From Actinomycetes bacterium (GTDB taxonomy: Bacteria > Actinomycetota > Acidimicrobiia > Acidimicrobiales > Ilumatobacteraceae), in NCBI GenBank assembly GCA_025356335.1, contig JANXUF010000062.1:62001-126000 (forward strand): a DNA stretch of 64,000 nt, in the 5' to 3' direction. The number at the start of each line of letters is the position of its first letter. Position 1 is the first letter of the stretch. Below are positions 35,264 through 44,832 of this stretch, in pieces. Below the pieces are notes generated by a model. It made no database searches. It had not been told where the DNA came from and worked only from the letters and a program-made list of their open reading frames with translations. The translations under genes and the position numbers were made by a program.

Positions 35264-35725
35264 TCATGATTTTTGTTCCGACGCTCCGGAGCCGAGCGGC
35301 GGAGAGTCCTCCGTCCCGTCGACGCGGACGCGCCTCGAGGCGAACACCCAGCGCCCGTCGACGCGAACGAGCTCATCTTCGTACACGCCGGTCAGCGTGA
35401 TGTGCCAGACGTGACTCGCAGCGTTACGCGTCGTGACCAGGACGAACGACCGTGCCGTTGCCGCATCCGGGTCCGCTCCCCCTTCGATCATGATGTTCGT
35501 GACGAAGTGTCGCGAGTAGCCGTGTTCCGCAGCACGTGTCGCAGCGAGCTCGGCGAGCTCCGGCCATTCGGTGCGCACCACCCAACTGCCGTACGCGCCG
35601 ACGAACTCACCCGTCTCGGTGAAGCACTCGACGAGAGCGGCGAAGTCGTGGCGGTCCGTGTAGTCGACGTAGCGGTTCATCAACTGCTGGATCGCCCGTT
35701 CGTCGTCCCATGCAACTGCACTCAT
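35264..35725 (-). CDS. SnoaL-like/NTF2-fold protein
   Basis: A 153-residue alpha+beta barrel protein starting WDDERAIQQLMNRYVDYTDRHDFAALVECFTE, a common start of SnoaL_4-type proteins, and ending in a beta-rich HITLTGVYEDELVRVDGRWVFASR. The family includes dehydratases, isomerases and ring-cyclising enzymes as well as ligand-binding proteins. It is first in the minus-strand operon and lies 52 bp from the C-C hydrolase start. Function cannot be fixed from sequence. Confidence 0.82.
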   Translation of the reverse strand: MSAVAWDDERAIQQLMNRYVDYTDRHDFAALVECFTETGEFVGAYGSWVVRTEWPELAELAATRAAEHGYSRHFVTNIMIEGGADPDAATARSFVLVTTRNAASHVWHITLTGVYEDELVRVDGRWVFASRRVRVDGTEDSPPLGSGASEQKS

Positions 35726-35870
35726 CCCGTGGACCTCTCGATAATCCCCTGCTCGACCGTCACGCTCATCGACATCCCCTCGAACACAACATGAGGTATT
35801 TGCAATAGAACAGACAATTTACGAAGGCGGAACGCCCGAAGTCAACCCGCAGACGCTGCACGCGGGCGTG

Positions 35871-35904
35871 GGTAATGGACCGGTAACGCGCTCCGTGCGA
35901 CGAT
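35871..35904 (+). promoter_or_regulatory. Direct-repeat promoter variant (11-bp period) for the amidohydrolase gene
   Basis: GGTAATG (35871-35877), 4 bp, GGTAACG (35882-35888), 10 bp, GACGAT (35899-35904). The heptamers are 11 bp apart rather than 12. The predicted start site is about 51 nt before ATG 35961, which has a GGAGGT Shine-Dalgarno. Confidence 0.55.
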
Positions 35905-35960
35905 CCCCTCGATGTCCCTTCCGTCCCGCCCCGGCACGGTACGCGACATGGAGGTCTCCG

Positions 35961-37673
<1,713 letters not shown>

Positions 37674-37755
37674 GATCGGGCGGGTCCTGGTGAGTTCTCG
37701 AACGCTCCAGCGGCACTGCCGATACGACTCGCTGCCGTCGGTCGGCACACGGCAC

Positions 37756-38943
37756 TCAGGAGATCGCACGCAGTATGGCGGCAGCGGTCGCCCAGTCGAC
37801 GCCGACGAGTGCTTCGGCAATGCCCGCTCCGCATCCGGCGACCTTCGCTGCCAGTTCCTCATCGGTCGGGGGTCGATCGGGCGAGCCGGGCGGCATGCCC
37901 ATAGAAGCCGACAGGGTCGACCCGTCGCGAAGGTCGATGTCGACGACGACCTCGCCGGCCAATAGCCCGTCGGCACCGGAGACGAGGCGAATGTCGACGC
38001 GCGGCAACAGATCCTGGACCGCCGGTCGCATCGATGCTCTGTCGGTGAACGACCCGAGATCGGGAAAGCCGTCGACGAGTGCCGTCGCAACGGCGTACTC
38101 GAGGCTGAACTTCGCCTGCAGGCCTGTAACCGGCCGGTGGTGGATGAGTGGCTGCACGGTTGCAACAGGTGTCGTCACCCGGATCCGGGTGACACTTTCT
38201 GAGTTCGACGGATTCCACGCCGCACGTACCGCGCTGATCGGCCGCTGCATCGCATAGCAGCACGGATAGAGCTTGATCGCCAGCCCGCCGGGCACCGTCG
38301 GCCCCGTGAGGTCGACCGTCCTCCAGGAAGCGCCGACGAGTTCGAGCCACTGCTCGACGACGGCGAGATCGCTTCGGGCACCCGCAGCGGCGAGCGTCGC
38401 CGCCCGAACACCGGCGTCTGCGGCCATGCCGACCTGCAACGACTTGCCTTCGGTACCGAACGCCCGCTGCACCGCACCAGCGGCGGGGATCGACAAGGCG
38501 ATCGCATGGGCCGTCGCTTGAGTGTCGAGTCCCATCGCCAACGAAGCTGTGACGGCGGCAGCGGGTGCGCCGGCGGTGCACGTCGCATGCCAACCCGCGG
38601 TGTAGTGCGACCAGCCGAGTGCCGTGCCGAGACGGGCCATCACCCCGGCACCGGCGAGATACGTGCGGGCGTCGCCTCCGCAGGCGAGCACCGTCGGCAC
38701 GATCACGGCGCTGACGTGCGACGTCGACTCCATGTGCAGGTCATCGAAATCAAGGACGTGGGCGGCGACCGCCCAACGACCGGCGTCGCCGAGCGTCGCA
38801 CACTTAGCGATCAGCGGGTGGCCCCGGCCGGCGAGGGCCACGGCCAGCGTGTCGATCAGCGATCGTCTGGCCAACTCGATGTCGTCGGTCGTCGGCTGGA
38901 AACAGTGCGCCCAGTCCGCCATTTCCCACGCAATCGTGCTCAC
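37756..38943 (-). CDS. MmgE/PrpD family protein (short form)
   Basis: The likely start is GTG 38943, giving 395 residues against about 450 for most family members. The conserved VLDFDDLHMESTSHVSAVIVPT and KLYPCCYAMQRPISA segments remain. The missing residues lie between the first helix bundle (LAGRGHPLIA) and VLDFDD, where a loop is abbreviated. Family reactions involve di- and tricarboxylates, but the deletion could change activity. Start assignment is moderate: no strong Shine-Dalgarno precedes the GTG. Confidence 0.83.
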   Translation of the reverse strand: MSTIAWEMADWAHCFQPTTDDIELARRSLIDTLAVALAGRGHPLIAKCATLGDAGRWAVAAHVLDFDDLHMESTSHVSAVIVPTVLACGGDARTYLAGAGVMARLGTALGWSHYTAGWHATCTAGAPAAAVTASLAMGLDTQATAHAIALSIPAAGAVQRAFGTEGKSLQVGMAADAGVRAATLAAAGARSDLAVVEQWLELVGASWRTVDLTGPTVPGGLAIKLYPCCYAMQRPISAVRAAWNPSNSESVTRIRVTTPVATVQPLIHHRPVTGLQAKFSLEYAVATALVDGFPDLGSFTDRASMRPAVQDLLPRVDIRLVSGADGLLAGEVVVDIDLRDGSTLSASMGMPPGSPDRPPTDEELAAKVAGCGAGIAEALVGVDWATAAAILRAIS

Positions 38944-39001
38944 ACGACGATGATCGCTGTCCAGCGGTATCCCTCCAGTCTGCAAGCAGCGCCGTGCGCG
39001 C

Positions 39002-39035
39002 AATAACGATGGCCGTAACGGTGGGCTGGGACGCT
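39002..39035 (+). promoter_or_regulatory. Direct-repeat promoter, leaderless, for the ABC ATPase gene
   Basis: AATAACG (39002-39008), 5 bp, CGTAACG (39014-39020), 9 bp, GACGCT (39030-39035). GTG 39042 lies 22 bp after the second heptamer, with no Shine-Dalgarno. Confidence 0.6.
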
Positions 39036-39041
39036 TGGCGG

Positions 39042-39851
39042 GTGACTGATATCGCCTCCCCGATCCTGCAGGTCGACGATCTTGGAGTGACGTACCGCCG
39101 AGGCGAGCAGACGACGATGGCGATCGAGCGCATCGACCTCCAGGTCGCACCTGGCGAATTCGTGTGCATCGTGGGTGCCAGCGGCTGCGGCAAGACGACG
39201 TTGCTGCGCGCCATCAAAGGGCTGATCGAACCGACGCACGGCACGATCCTGCTCCACGGCCGGCCGCGGAAATCGTCGACCGACCAGATGGCAATGGTCT
39301 TCCAGCAAGACTCGCTGATGCCGTGGCGGACCACCTTGCAGAATGTCATGCTCGGCCTCGAACTGAAGAAGATGCCGAAGTCGCAACGAACCGCGAGGGC
39401 CAGGGAATGCATCGATCTCGTCAAGCTCAACGGCTTCGAGCAGTACTACCCGCATGAACTGTCGGGCGGGATGCGCCAGCGCGTGAACCTCGCCCGTGGC
39501 CTCGCCGTCGACCCCGATGTGCTGCTGATGGACGAGCCGTTCGCCGCCCTCGACGCCCAGACGCGTGAGGCCATGCAGCAGGAACTGCTCGTGCTGTGCT
39601 CTGGTCAGCGCAAGACCGTCGTCTTCATCACCCATCAACTGGACGAAGCCGTGTTCCTCGGGGATCGGGTGATCGTCCTCGGCGCGCACCCCGGCCGCGT
39701 GCGCGAGGAGATCGTCATCGACCTGCCGAGGCCCCGCAGCCTGACCACCAAGCGCAGCCCGGAGTTCTCCGCCTACGTCGACCGTATCTGGAAGCTCATC
39801 GAGCAGGAGGTCTACGACTCCTTGATCGACGACAAGGACGACAAGCACTGA
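39042..39851 (+). CDS. ABC transporter ATP-binding protein (SsuB/TauB-type)
   Basis: GTG 39042 is chosen because the direct-repeat promoter overlaps the upstream ATG 39009 and GTG 38994. The 269-residue product has Walker A GASGCGKTT, Q-loop MVFQQDSLMPW, signature LSGGMRQR, Walker B LLMDEPFAALDA and switch His in FITHQLDEAV. The PW after the Q-loop and the sequence overall match ATPases for nitrate, sulfonate or taurine-like compounds. The permease and binding protein are encoded 5-7 kb away on the other strand under similar promoters. Confidence 0.9.
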   Translation: MTDIASPILQVDDLGVTYRRGEQTTMAIERIDLQVAPGEFVCIVGASGCGKTTLLRAIKGLIEPTHGTILLHGRPRKSSTDQMAMVFQQDSLMPWRTTLQNVMLGLELKKMPKSQRTARARECIDLVKLNGFEQYYPHELSGGMRQRVNLARGLAVDPDVLLMDEPFAALDAQTREAMQQELLVLCSGQRKTVVFITHQLDEAVFLGDRVIVLGAHPGRVREEIVIDLPRPRSLTTKRSPEFSAYVDRIWKLIEQEVYDSLIDDKDDKH

Positions 39852-39914
39852 GCGACGACCGCACCGCCTTCGCCCCAGCCGGCATCCGTCACACGGCAGG
39901 CGCGTCCGCCCCTG

Positions 39915-40712
39915 TCACACGGCAGGAGCAGCTGAGCCAGGTCCCCACACAGTGCCGAACTCGCTCGCCTTGAGCAGTTGGCCGCTGATCTCGCCGGAGC
40001 GGTGCGCGGCGAGGTAGACGATTGCAGGAGCGACGAAGTCGGGGGCGACGGTCGCCGCCATGTCGGCGTCGGACAGGCCGAGCGCGGCGAGACCGCGAGT
40101 CCTGACGAACGCGCCCGGGTACAGCACGTTGCAGGCGATTCCCATGGCCGAGAGTTCGCGGGAGACCCCGAGCGCCCAGCGGTCGACAGCCGCTTTCGAC
40201 GCGCCGTATAGCGGAAGGCTGCGCGCCGTCGGCTGGGCGATCGAAGCCAGCGTCCCTGCACCCGAACTCATGACGATGATCCCTCCGCCGTGTTCGCGCA
40301 TCAGCGGCAGTGCGGCCATCGTGCACAGGAAGACACCCCTCACGTTGATGTCCATGACGCGGTCGTAGTCGGCGACGGTCGTTTCGGCGAACGGCAGCAG
40401 TGGATAGATTCCGGCGTTGTTGACGAGCACGTCGATATGCCCTTCGAGGCGTCCGATCGACTCGAACAGTTCGGAGACGGAGGACTCCGAGGAGACGTCG
40501 CAGTACTCGGCGTGAGCCATGCCGCCGGCGTCGGAGATCTCCCCGACGACGGCGTTCGCCGCGTCGATGTCGGCGTCACTGACGTGGACAGCGGCGCCGT
40601 TCGACGCCAGCGCCAACGCCGCATCCCTGCCGATCCCCCGGCCCGCTCCGGTCAGGACGACGACGGCGCCTGCCAGTCCTTGCGTCGATGTGCCGTTCCC
40701 CTGCTCGCTCAT
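39915..40712 (-). CDS. SDR family oxidoreductase
   Basis: ATG 40712 overlaps the upstream SDR stop (ATGA); 265 residues. TGAGRGIG near 21-28, NNAGIYPLLPF and YGASKAAVDRW supply the SDR motifs. The C-terminus (GTVWGPG) lacks the common GGW-type end, suggesting a different substrate pocket from its neighbour. It is second in a two-gene unit. Downstream, at 39888-39926, a 13-bp GTCACACGGCAGG repeats at 26-bp spacing between the converging genes. Confidence 0.9.
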   Translation of the reverse strand: MSEQGNGTSTQGLAGAVVVLTGAGRGIGRDAALALASNGAAVHVSDADIDAANAVVGEISDAGGMAHAEYCDVSSESSVSELFESIGRLEGHIDVLVNNAGIYPLLPFAETTVADYDRVMDINVRGVFLCTMAALPLMREHGGGIIVMSSGAGTLASIAQPTARSLPLYGASKAAVDRWALGVSRELSAMGIACNVLYPGAFVRTRGLAALGLSDADMAATVAPDFVAPAIVYLAAHRSGEISGQLLKASEFGTVWGPGSAAPAV

Positions 40713-41503
40713 ACGATTGTCCACCCTCCGTCGACGACCAGCGTGTGGCCGGTCACCATAGATGCTGCGCTCGACAGGAGGAAGACGATCGGCATCGCCA
40801 TCTCCTCCGGCTCGGCGACCCGGCCCAGCAGGATCTTCTCCAGAACCGCTGTCCGCAGCGCCGGATTGCCTTCCAGCATCGCGGTCGAGAGCGGCGTGCG
40901 GGTGAAGGTCGGAGCGATGGCGTTCACACGGATATCGAGCGGCGCCCACTCGGCGGCGAGCGTGCGCGTGAGATTGTTGACGGCAGCTTTGGCCCCGCTG
41001 TACGGAGCGCGGCCGGGCGCGCCGACGCATCCGGCCTGCGACGAGACATTGACGATCGAACCGCCCGTGCCGGCGTCGCGCATCGCTGCCGCTGCAGTTC
41101 GGGACAGGAAGAAAACGCTCTTGAAGTTGACGTCGACGAGATGGTCGAACTGCGCCTCGGTGTACTCGAACGCAGTGGCGCCGAGGTTGTCGCCGGCGTT
41201 GTTGACGAGACCGTCGATCCTGCCGAATTCGCTGACCGTCGCGGCGACGAAAGCCTCCATCGAGGCGACGTTCTCGACGTCCACCGGGCTCGCCAGGCAC
41301 CGGCCGCCGTTGCCGTTGATCTCGTCGGCGAGCGTCTCGAGTTCTACCATCGTCCTGCTGCCGACGACGACGGTCGCGCCTGCCTCGTGCGCGGCGAGCG
41401 CGACCGAGCGGCCAATGCCGCGACCCGCTCCGGTGACGGCAATCACCCTGCCATCGAGCCGGAAGTTCGGTTTCTCTCGCGTCTGCACCTGTTCCTTCGG
41501 CAT
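40709..41503 (-). CDS. SDR family oxidoreductase (3-oxoacyl-ACP reductase-like)
   Basis: A classical 264-residue SDR with TGAGRGIG near 24-31, NNAGDN, YSGAKAAVNNL and the C-terminal TGHTLVVDGGW. It starts at ATG 41503 with a GGAG site upstream. It heads a two-SDR operon whose stop and start overlap by 4 bp. The unit is driven by a direct-repeat promoter in the gap from the SARP-like regulator gene. Confidence 0.9.
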   Translation of the reverse strand: MPKEQVQTREKPNFRLDGRVIAVTGAGRGIGRSVALAAHEAGATVVVGSRTMVELETLADEINGNGGRCLASPVDVENVASMEAFVAATVSEFGRIDGLVNNAGDNLGATAFEYTEAQFDHLVDVNFKSVFFLSRTAAAAMRDAGTGGSIVNVSSQAGCVGAPGRAPYSGAKAAVNNLTRTLAAEWAPLDIRVNAIAPTFTRTPLSTAMLEGNPALRTAVLEKILLGRVAEPEEMAMPIVFLLSSAASMVTGHTLVVDGGWTIV

Positions 41504-41545
41504 CGGTCGATCATCTCCTGCCGTCAGTTACGGCCGAATCCTGGC

Positions 41546-41579
41546 ACCGTCGATCCGCTTCGATAACGGCGCGGATAAC
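41546..41579 (-). promoter_or_regulatory. Direct-repeat promoter (variant heptamers) for the two-SDR operon
   Basis: Read on minus: GTTATCC (41579-41573), 5 bp, GTTATCG (41567-41561), 9 bp, GACGGT (41551-41546). The heptamers differ from the consensus at the fifth position, but spacing and -10 agree with the other sites. The predicted leader is about 36 nt. Confidence 0.48.
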
Positions 41580-41609
41580 GGGTCTCGCCAGATCGGGTAG
41601 GAGCCGGGT

Positions 41610-44600
41610 TCAGGGCTCGGCGCGCAGTCGCTGCAACAGCGCGACTGTCCGCGCGTCCGGCGAGACGTTCAGTTCGGCGAGTGCGTCGGTCAGGCGGCGG
41701 TAGACGTTCATCACCGCGCCGGGCGTGCCGACAGCAGCCTCGACTGACATCAGCGTGCGGTAAGCCGTCTCGGAGTAGCTGTCGTCGTGGACGGCGCGTT
41801 CGGCGAAGTCACGGGCCTCCTCCATCCGTCCGAGCGTCAGCGCGAGTTGCGCTGCCTCGCCGGTCGCCTCCGAACGCAGGACGTCGAGCTCGAAACGCCG
41901 CTCCTCGACCCATTCCAGATCGCTGTCCTGCAGGTAGGCGCCCGTCGGGATTTCCAATGCGATCTTGAGCCTGGCGAGGCGCTCGTGGCCGCTGAGATGA
42001 CCGGCCTCACGCGTCAGCCGTTCGAAGCGCTGATCGACGCTGTCGACGAACCACCCTGACGGCCAAGTCACCATGCCGGATGGGCTGCGGTCGAGGCTGA
42101 TCCCCGTGCTGAGGCGGAGCTTGTGGACGATCTGGCGGTAGTAGTTCCCGCCGTGTCGTTGGTCGGTCTCGGGGAACAAGCGTGCCTGGAGGCGCTTGCG
42201 CTCCACGCCGGCCGGATGCAATGCGAGGAACGCAGCCATCTCGATCGTCTTGAGGCGTTTGACGCAAGCCGGGTGGCCGTCGACGACGAGATCGGCGGTG
42301 TCACCGAAAGTCTGGATCTCCAACGTGTGCCCGCCAGATGCGACGCTGATGTGCGTGGGGACCGGCTCGCGGGCCACGGCGGCCGGTGACTTGCGCAGCA
42401 GCTGCAGGCGCCTCCATCGATGGTCCTCGTCGTCCGAGGCGATCTGTCGCTCGAGCAGGTTCGGAACATTCTCCAGGCCGCGCTGCAGCACGAACAACGA
42501 TCCCATCTGGGCGCTGACGTCGTAGGCCTCTCGTGCGAGGTCGAGCGAGCGCTGCTCGTTCCCGAGGCGCCACTCGGCCTCCGCCAGGTAGAGGCCGGCG
42601 AACGGCATCATCAACATTCGCCTTGCCCTGCGCATGCCGTCGTAGGCACGACGAAGGCGGCGGACGGCGTCGGCGGGCTGGTCGTCGAGCAGACAGGCGA
42701 GGCCTTCGAACGTCAACCCCCATTCTGCATAGGCACGGTTCCTGGATGCGGTCGAACGGCGCAGCGATTCACTGAGAACTGATCGGGCGTCGTCCGCCTG
42801 GCCGAGCAGCACCATGAAGTGGCCGACCACGGCATCGAAGCACGGCTCCCACCCGAAGCCGGTGCGCGAACTGTGGGCGACCGCTGCACGGGCGGCTTCC
42901 AGCGCCCCGGGCACGTCGCCCTCGGCCCACAGCACCCATGCCTCGTGGAAGTACCACAGGTCGGTGTGCGCGCCTTCGCGGACCGCAGCCGGAACCTGGT
43001 CGAGCAGGTCTCTCGCTCTGGCGATCTCGCCCTGCCAGACGAGACCGAGGATGGGGTGCGGCGTCCGATAGAACCCGACCGGCGGCCATTCGTTCTCGTC
43101 GGGCAGCATCTGGATGAGTTCGGGCATGCGACCCTGGACGAGCAGTCCCCAGCTGACGAGCCGCTCCATGTCGGACCAGTTCTTGCCGGCCGGCACGGCG
43201 ACGGCGTCGCGCCCGCTAACGGCCCGCAGTTCGAACCGCACGCCCTCTGCGCGGTAGTCACCCTGGTAGGTGTCGAGCAGTTCCAGCGCTTCGGCCGGCC
43301 GCCACTGCAGTGCCCAACCGAGATACGACACGACTGCCGGGTCGGCTTTGGCGACCTTGCTCAGCAGGCCGTCCTTGTGGAGAGCCTGGATCATCTCGTT
43401 GAGTTCGACGATCTGCCGGGTGCCGTAGAGGCAGCGGATCAGTGCGCCCTGCAGGAGCGGATGGGAGTCGACACGTTCGGGGCCGAGTTGCTCGAACCAG
43501 CGCAGCATGAGGGACCAGTCGGCTCTGGCATTCAGTTGCGGCACGGCGCGTTCGGCGACGAGCGTGGCCTCGTCCAGGTCACCGAGGTCGAGATAGATCG
43601 ACACCGCTTCCTCGTACAGGCTCAATTCGACGAGCAACCCGGCTTGACGGCGGCGCAGCAGCGGCAGCTCGTCCGGGTATTCGATCTCGAGCTGCTCACG
43701 CAGAAACGCACGGAAGCGCGAATGGTAGACGAGCGTCCGGTCGGCGGTCATCGTCGCCGGCAGGTAGCGGTAGCGGATCCGCCGCCAGAGGTTGTACGCC
43801 TCCGGCCCGCACAGGCCGACGGCGAAACGCGGTGTGACCGCGTTGAGCAGGCTGGTGAAGAGCAAGAAGCGCTGCTCGTCCTCCGGGAGGCGCCCGAGGA
43901 TCTCCGTACGCATGTAGGACAGCAAGGCGTCGTGGCCCGAATGCATGTCGCTCGGCCGCACATCGAAGGCGAACGCTGCGATCCAGCCGTGCGTGGCGGC
44001 CAACAACTCACCGGCGTCGCGATCGAACTGGCCGCTCTTCGTGAGCATCGTCCGCGCCTCGGTCTCGTCGAGCGCCAGGTCGGCGTCGGTGATGCGGCCG
44101 ATACGGCCTTCGAGGAGCATGCGGGCGACCGGCTTCTCCAACTCGTCACGGCTGAGCAGCAGTGCCCGGGCCTTGACCGGTAGGTATTCGAGGAAAACGC
44201 CGAGCACGCTGGCGGCGTCGTCGTGGCCGGCGATCGTCTCGCAGTCGTCGAGGACGATCAGGAACGACTGATCGGGCAGCGAATCGGCGAGCATCGCCGC
44301 GATCTCTGCGGACGACAGTCCTGCCTCGACGGCCTGGCTGACGACGTCCGGGGCTTTCGGCAACAACGGCCGGACGGCCTCGGCCAGGTAGAACAACAAT
44401 CTGCTGCCCGAACGGTCAGCCTCGTCGACCGTCAGCCAACAGAGCGGCCACCCGAAGCGAGCGGCGAACATCTGCGACTGAACGGTCTTTCCCGAACCGC
44501 CGGCGGCGAAAACGGCAACGGTGCCGTGGAGTTCGAGCAATGACGAGAACAGCTCGTCCAATCTCGGTCTGGCAATGACGCCGACCGGTAGTCCCGGCGC

Positions 44601-44624
44601 GAGCAGCTTTCTTTTGACGATCAC
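41610..44624 (-). CDS. Giant MalT-like ATPase/SARP (BTAD) transcriptional regulator, paralog 2
   Basis: GTG 44624 behind GGAGG gives 1004 residues, the same length as the 16027-19041 paralog. AGGSGKT at 41-47 aligns position for position with that protein. Helical repeats fill the middle; the C-terminus has the winged helix (VKRLKTIEMAAFL ... GGNYYRQIVHKLR) and the BTAD (FAERAVHDDSYSETAYRTLMSVEA). The near-identical recognition region suggests that both regulators read similar DNA. It is preceded by a perfect direct-repeat promoter, implying auto-activation or cross-control. The effector is unknown. Confidence 0.9.
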   Translation of the reverse strand: MIVKRKLLAPGLPVGVIARPRLDELFSSLLELHGTVAVFAAGGSGKTVQSQMFAARFGWPLCWLTVDEADRSGSRLLFYLAEAVRPLLPKAPDVVSQAVEAGLSSAEIAAMLADSLPDQSFLIVLDDCETIAGHDDAASVLGVFLEYLPVKARALLLSRDELEKPVARMLLEGRIGRITDADLALDETEARTMLTKSGQFDRDAGELLAATHGWIAAFAFDVRPSDMHSGHDALLSYMRTEILGRLPEDEQRFLLFTSLLNAVTPRFAVGLCGPEAYNLWRRIRYRYLPATMTADRTLVYHSRFRAFLREQLEIEYPDELPLLRRRQAGLLVELSLYEEAVSIYLDLGDLDEATLVAERAVPQLNARADWSLMLRWFEQLGPERVDSHPLLQGALIRCLYGTRQIVELNEMIQALHKDGLLSKVAKADPAVVSYLGWALQWRPAEALELLDTYQGDYRAEGVRFELRAVSGRDAVAVPAGKNWSDMERLVSWGLLVQGRMPELIQMLPDENEWPPVGFYRTPHPILGLVWQGEIARARDLLDQVPAAVREGAHTDLWYFHEAWVLWAEGDVPGALEAARAAVAHSSRTGFGWEPCFDAVVGHFMVLLGQADDARSVLSESLRRSTASRNRAYAEWGLTFEGLACLLDDQPADAVRRLRRAYDGMRRARRMLMMPFAGLYLAEAEWRLGNEQRSLDLAREAYDVSAQMGSLFVLQRGLENVPNLLERQIASDDEDHRWRRLQLLRKSPAAVAREPVPTHISVASGGHTLEIQTFGDTADLVVDGHPACVKRLKTIEMAAFLALHPAGVERKRLQARLFPETDQRHGGNYYRQIVHKLRLSTGISLDRSPSGMVTWPSGWFVDSVDQRFERLTREAGHLSGHERLARLKIALEIPTGAYLQDSDLEWVEERRFELDVLRSEATGEAAQLALTLGRMEEARDFAERAVHDDSYSETAYRTLMSVEAAVGTPGAVMNVYRRLTDALAELNVSPDARTVALLQRLRAEP

Positions 44625-44784
44625 GTCAGCGCCTCCAATCCCCTAAATCGATGGACTGTGCGAATGCGGCGCCCATCACGAAGAACTCACAGAGGATGAG
44701 CCGTGTTCGCTTTGCCTGAACCCTTCGAAGGAGGGCGTTCCCTGTGAAACCCATAACGCAATCTGACCGCTGTGCTTTGCACGC

Positions 44785-44818
44785 AACCTAGATCGTTGCC
44801 GTTACCAAATCCGTTACT
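44785..44818 (-). promoter_or_regulatory. Direct-repeat promoter of the SARP-like regulator gene
   Basis: Read on minus: AGTAACG (44818-44812), 5 bp, GGTAACG (44806-44800), 9 bp, TAGGTT (44790-44785), a full TAnnnT -10. An extra inverted half CGTTAGC lies upstream (44830-44824). The leader before GTG 44624 would be about 155 nt. Confidence 0.65.
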
Positions 44819-44832
44819 CAGGTGCTAACGGC

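Noticed and set aside
39888-39926. Two copies of GTCACACGGCAGG as an attachment site or terminator
   Set aside because: There is no integrase, tRNA or good stem nearby; it may simply be a short duplication between convergent genes.
44785-44818. The heptamers as an ECF sigma-factor -35/-10 promoter
   Set aside because: Two copies of the same heptamer at 12-bp spacing, the second ending only 9-10 bp before the -10, do not fit a -35/-10 pair; an activator repeat explains them better.
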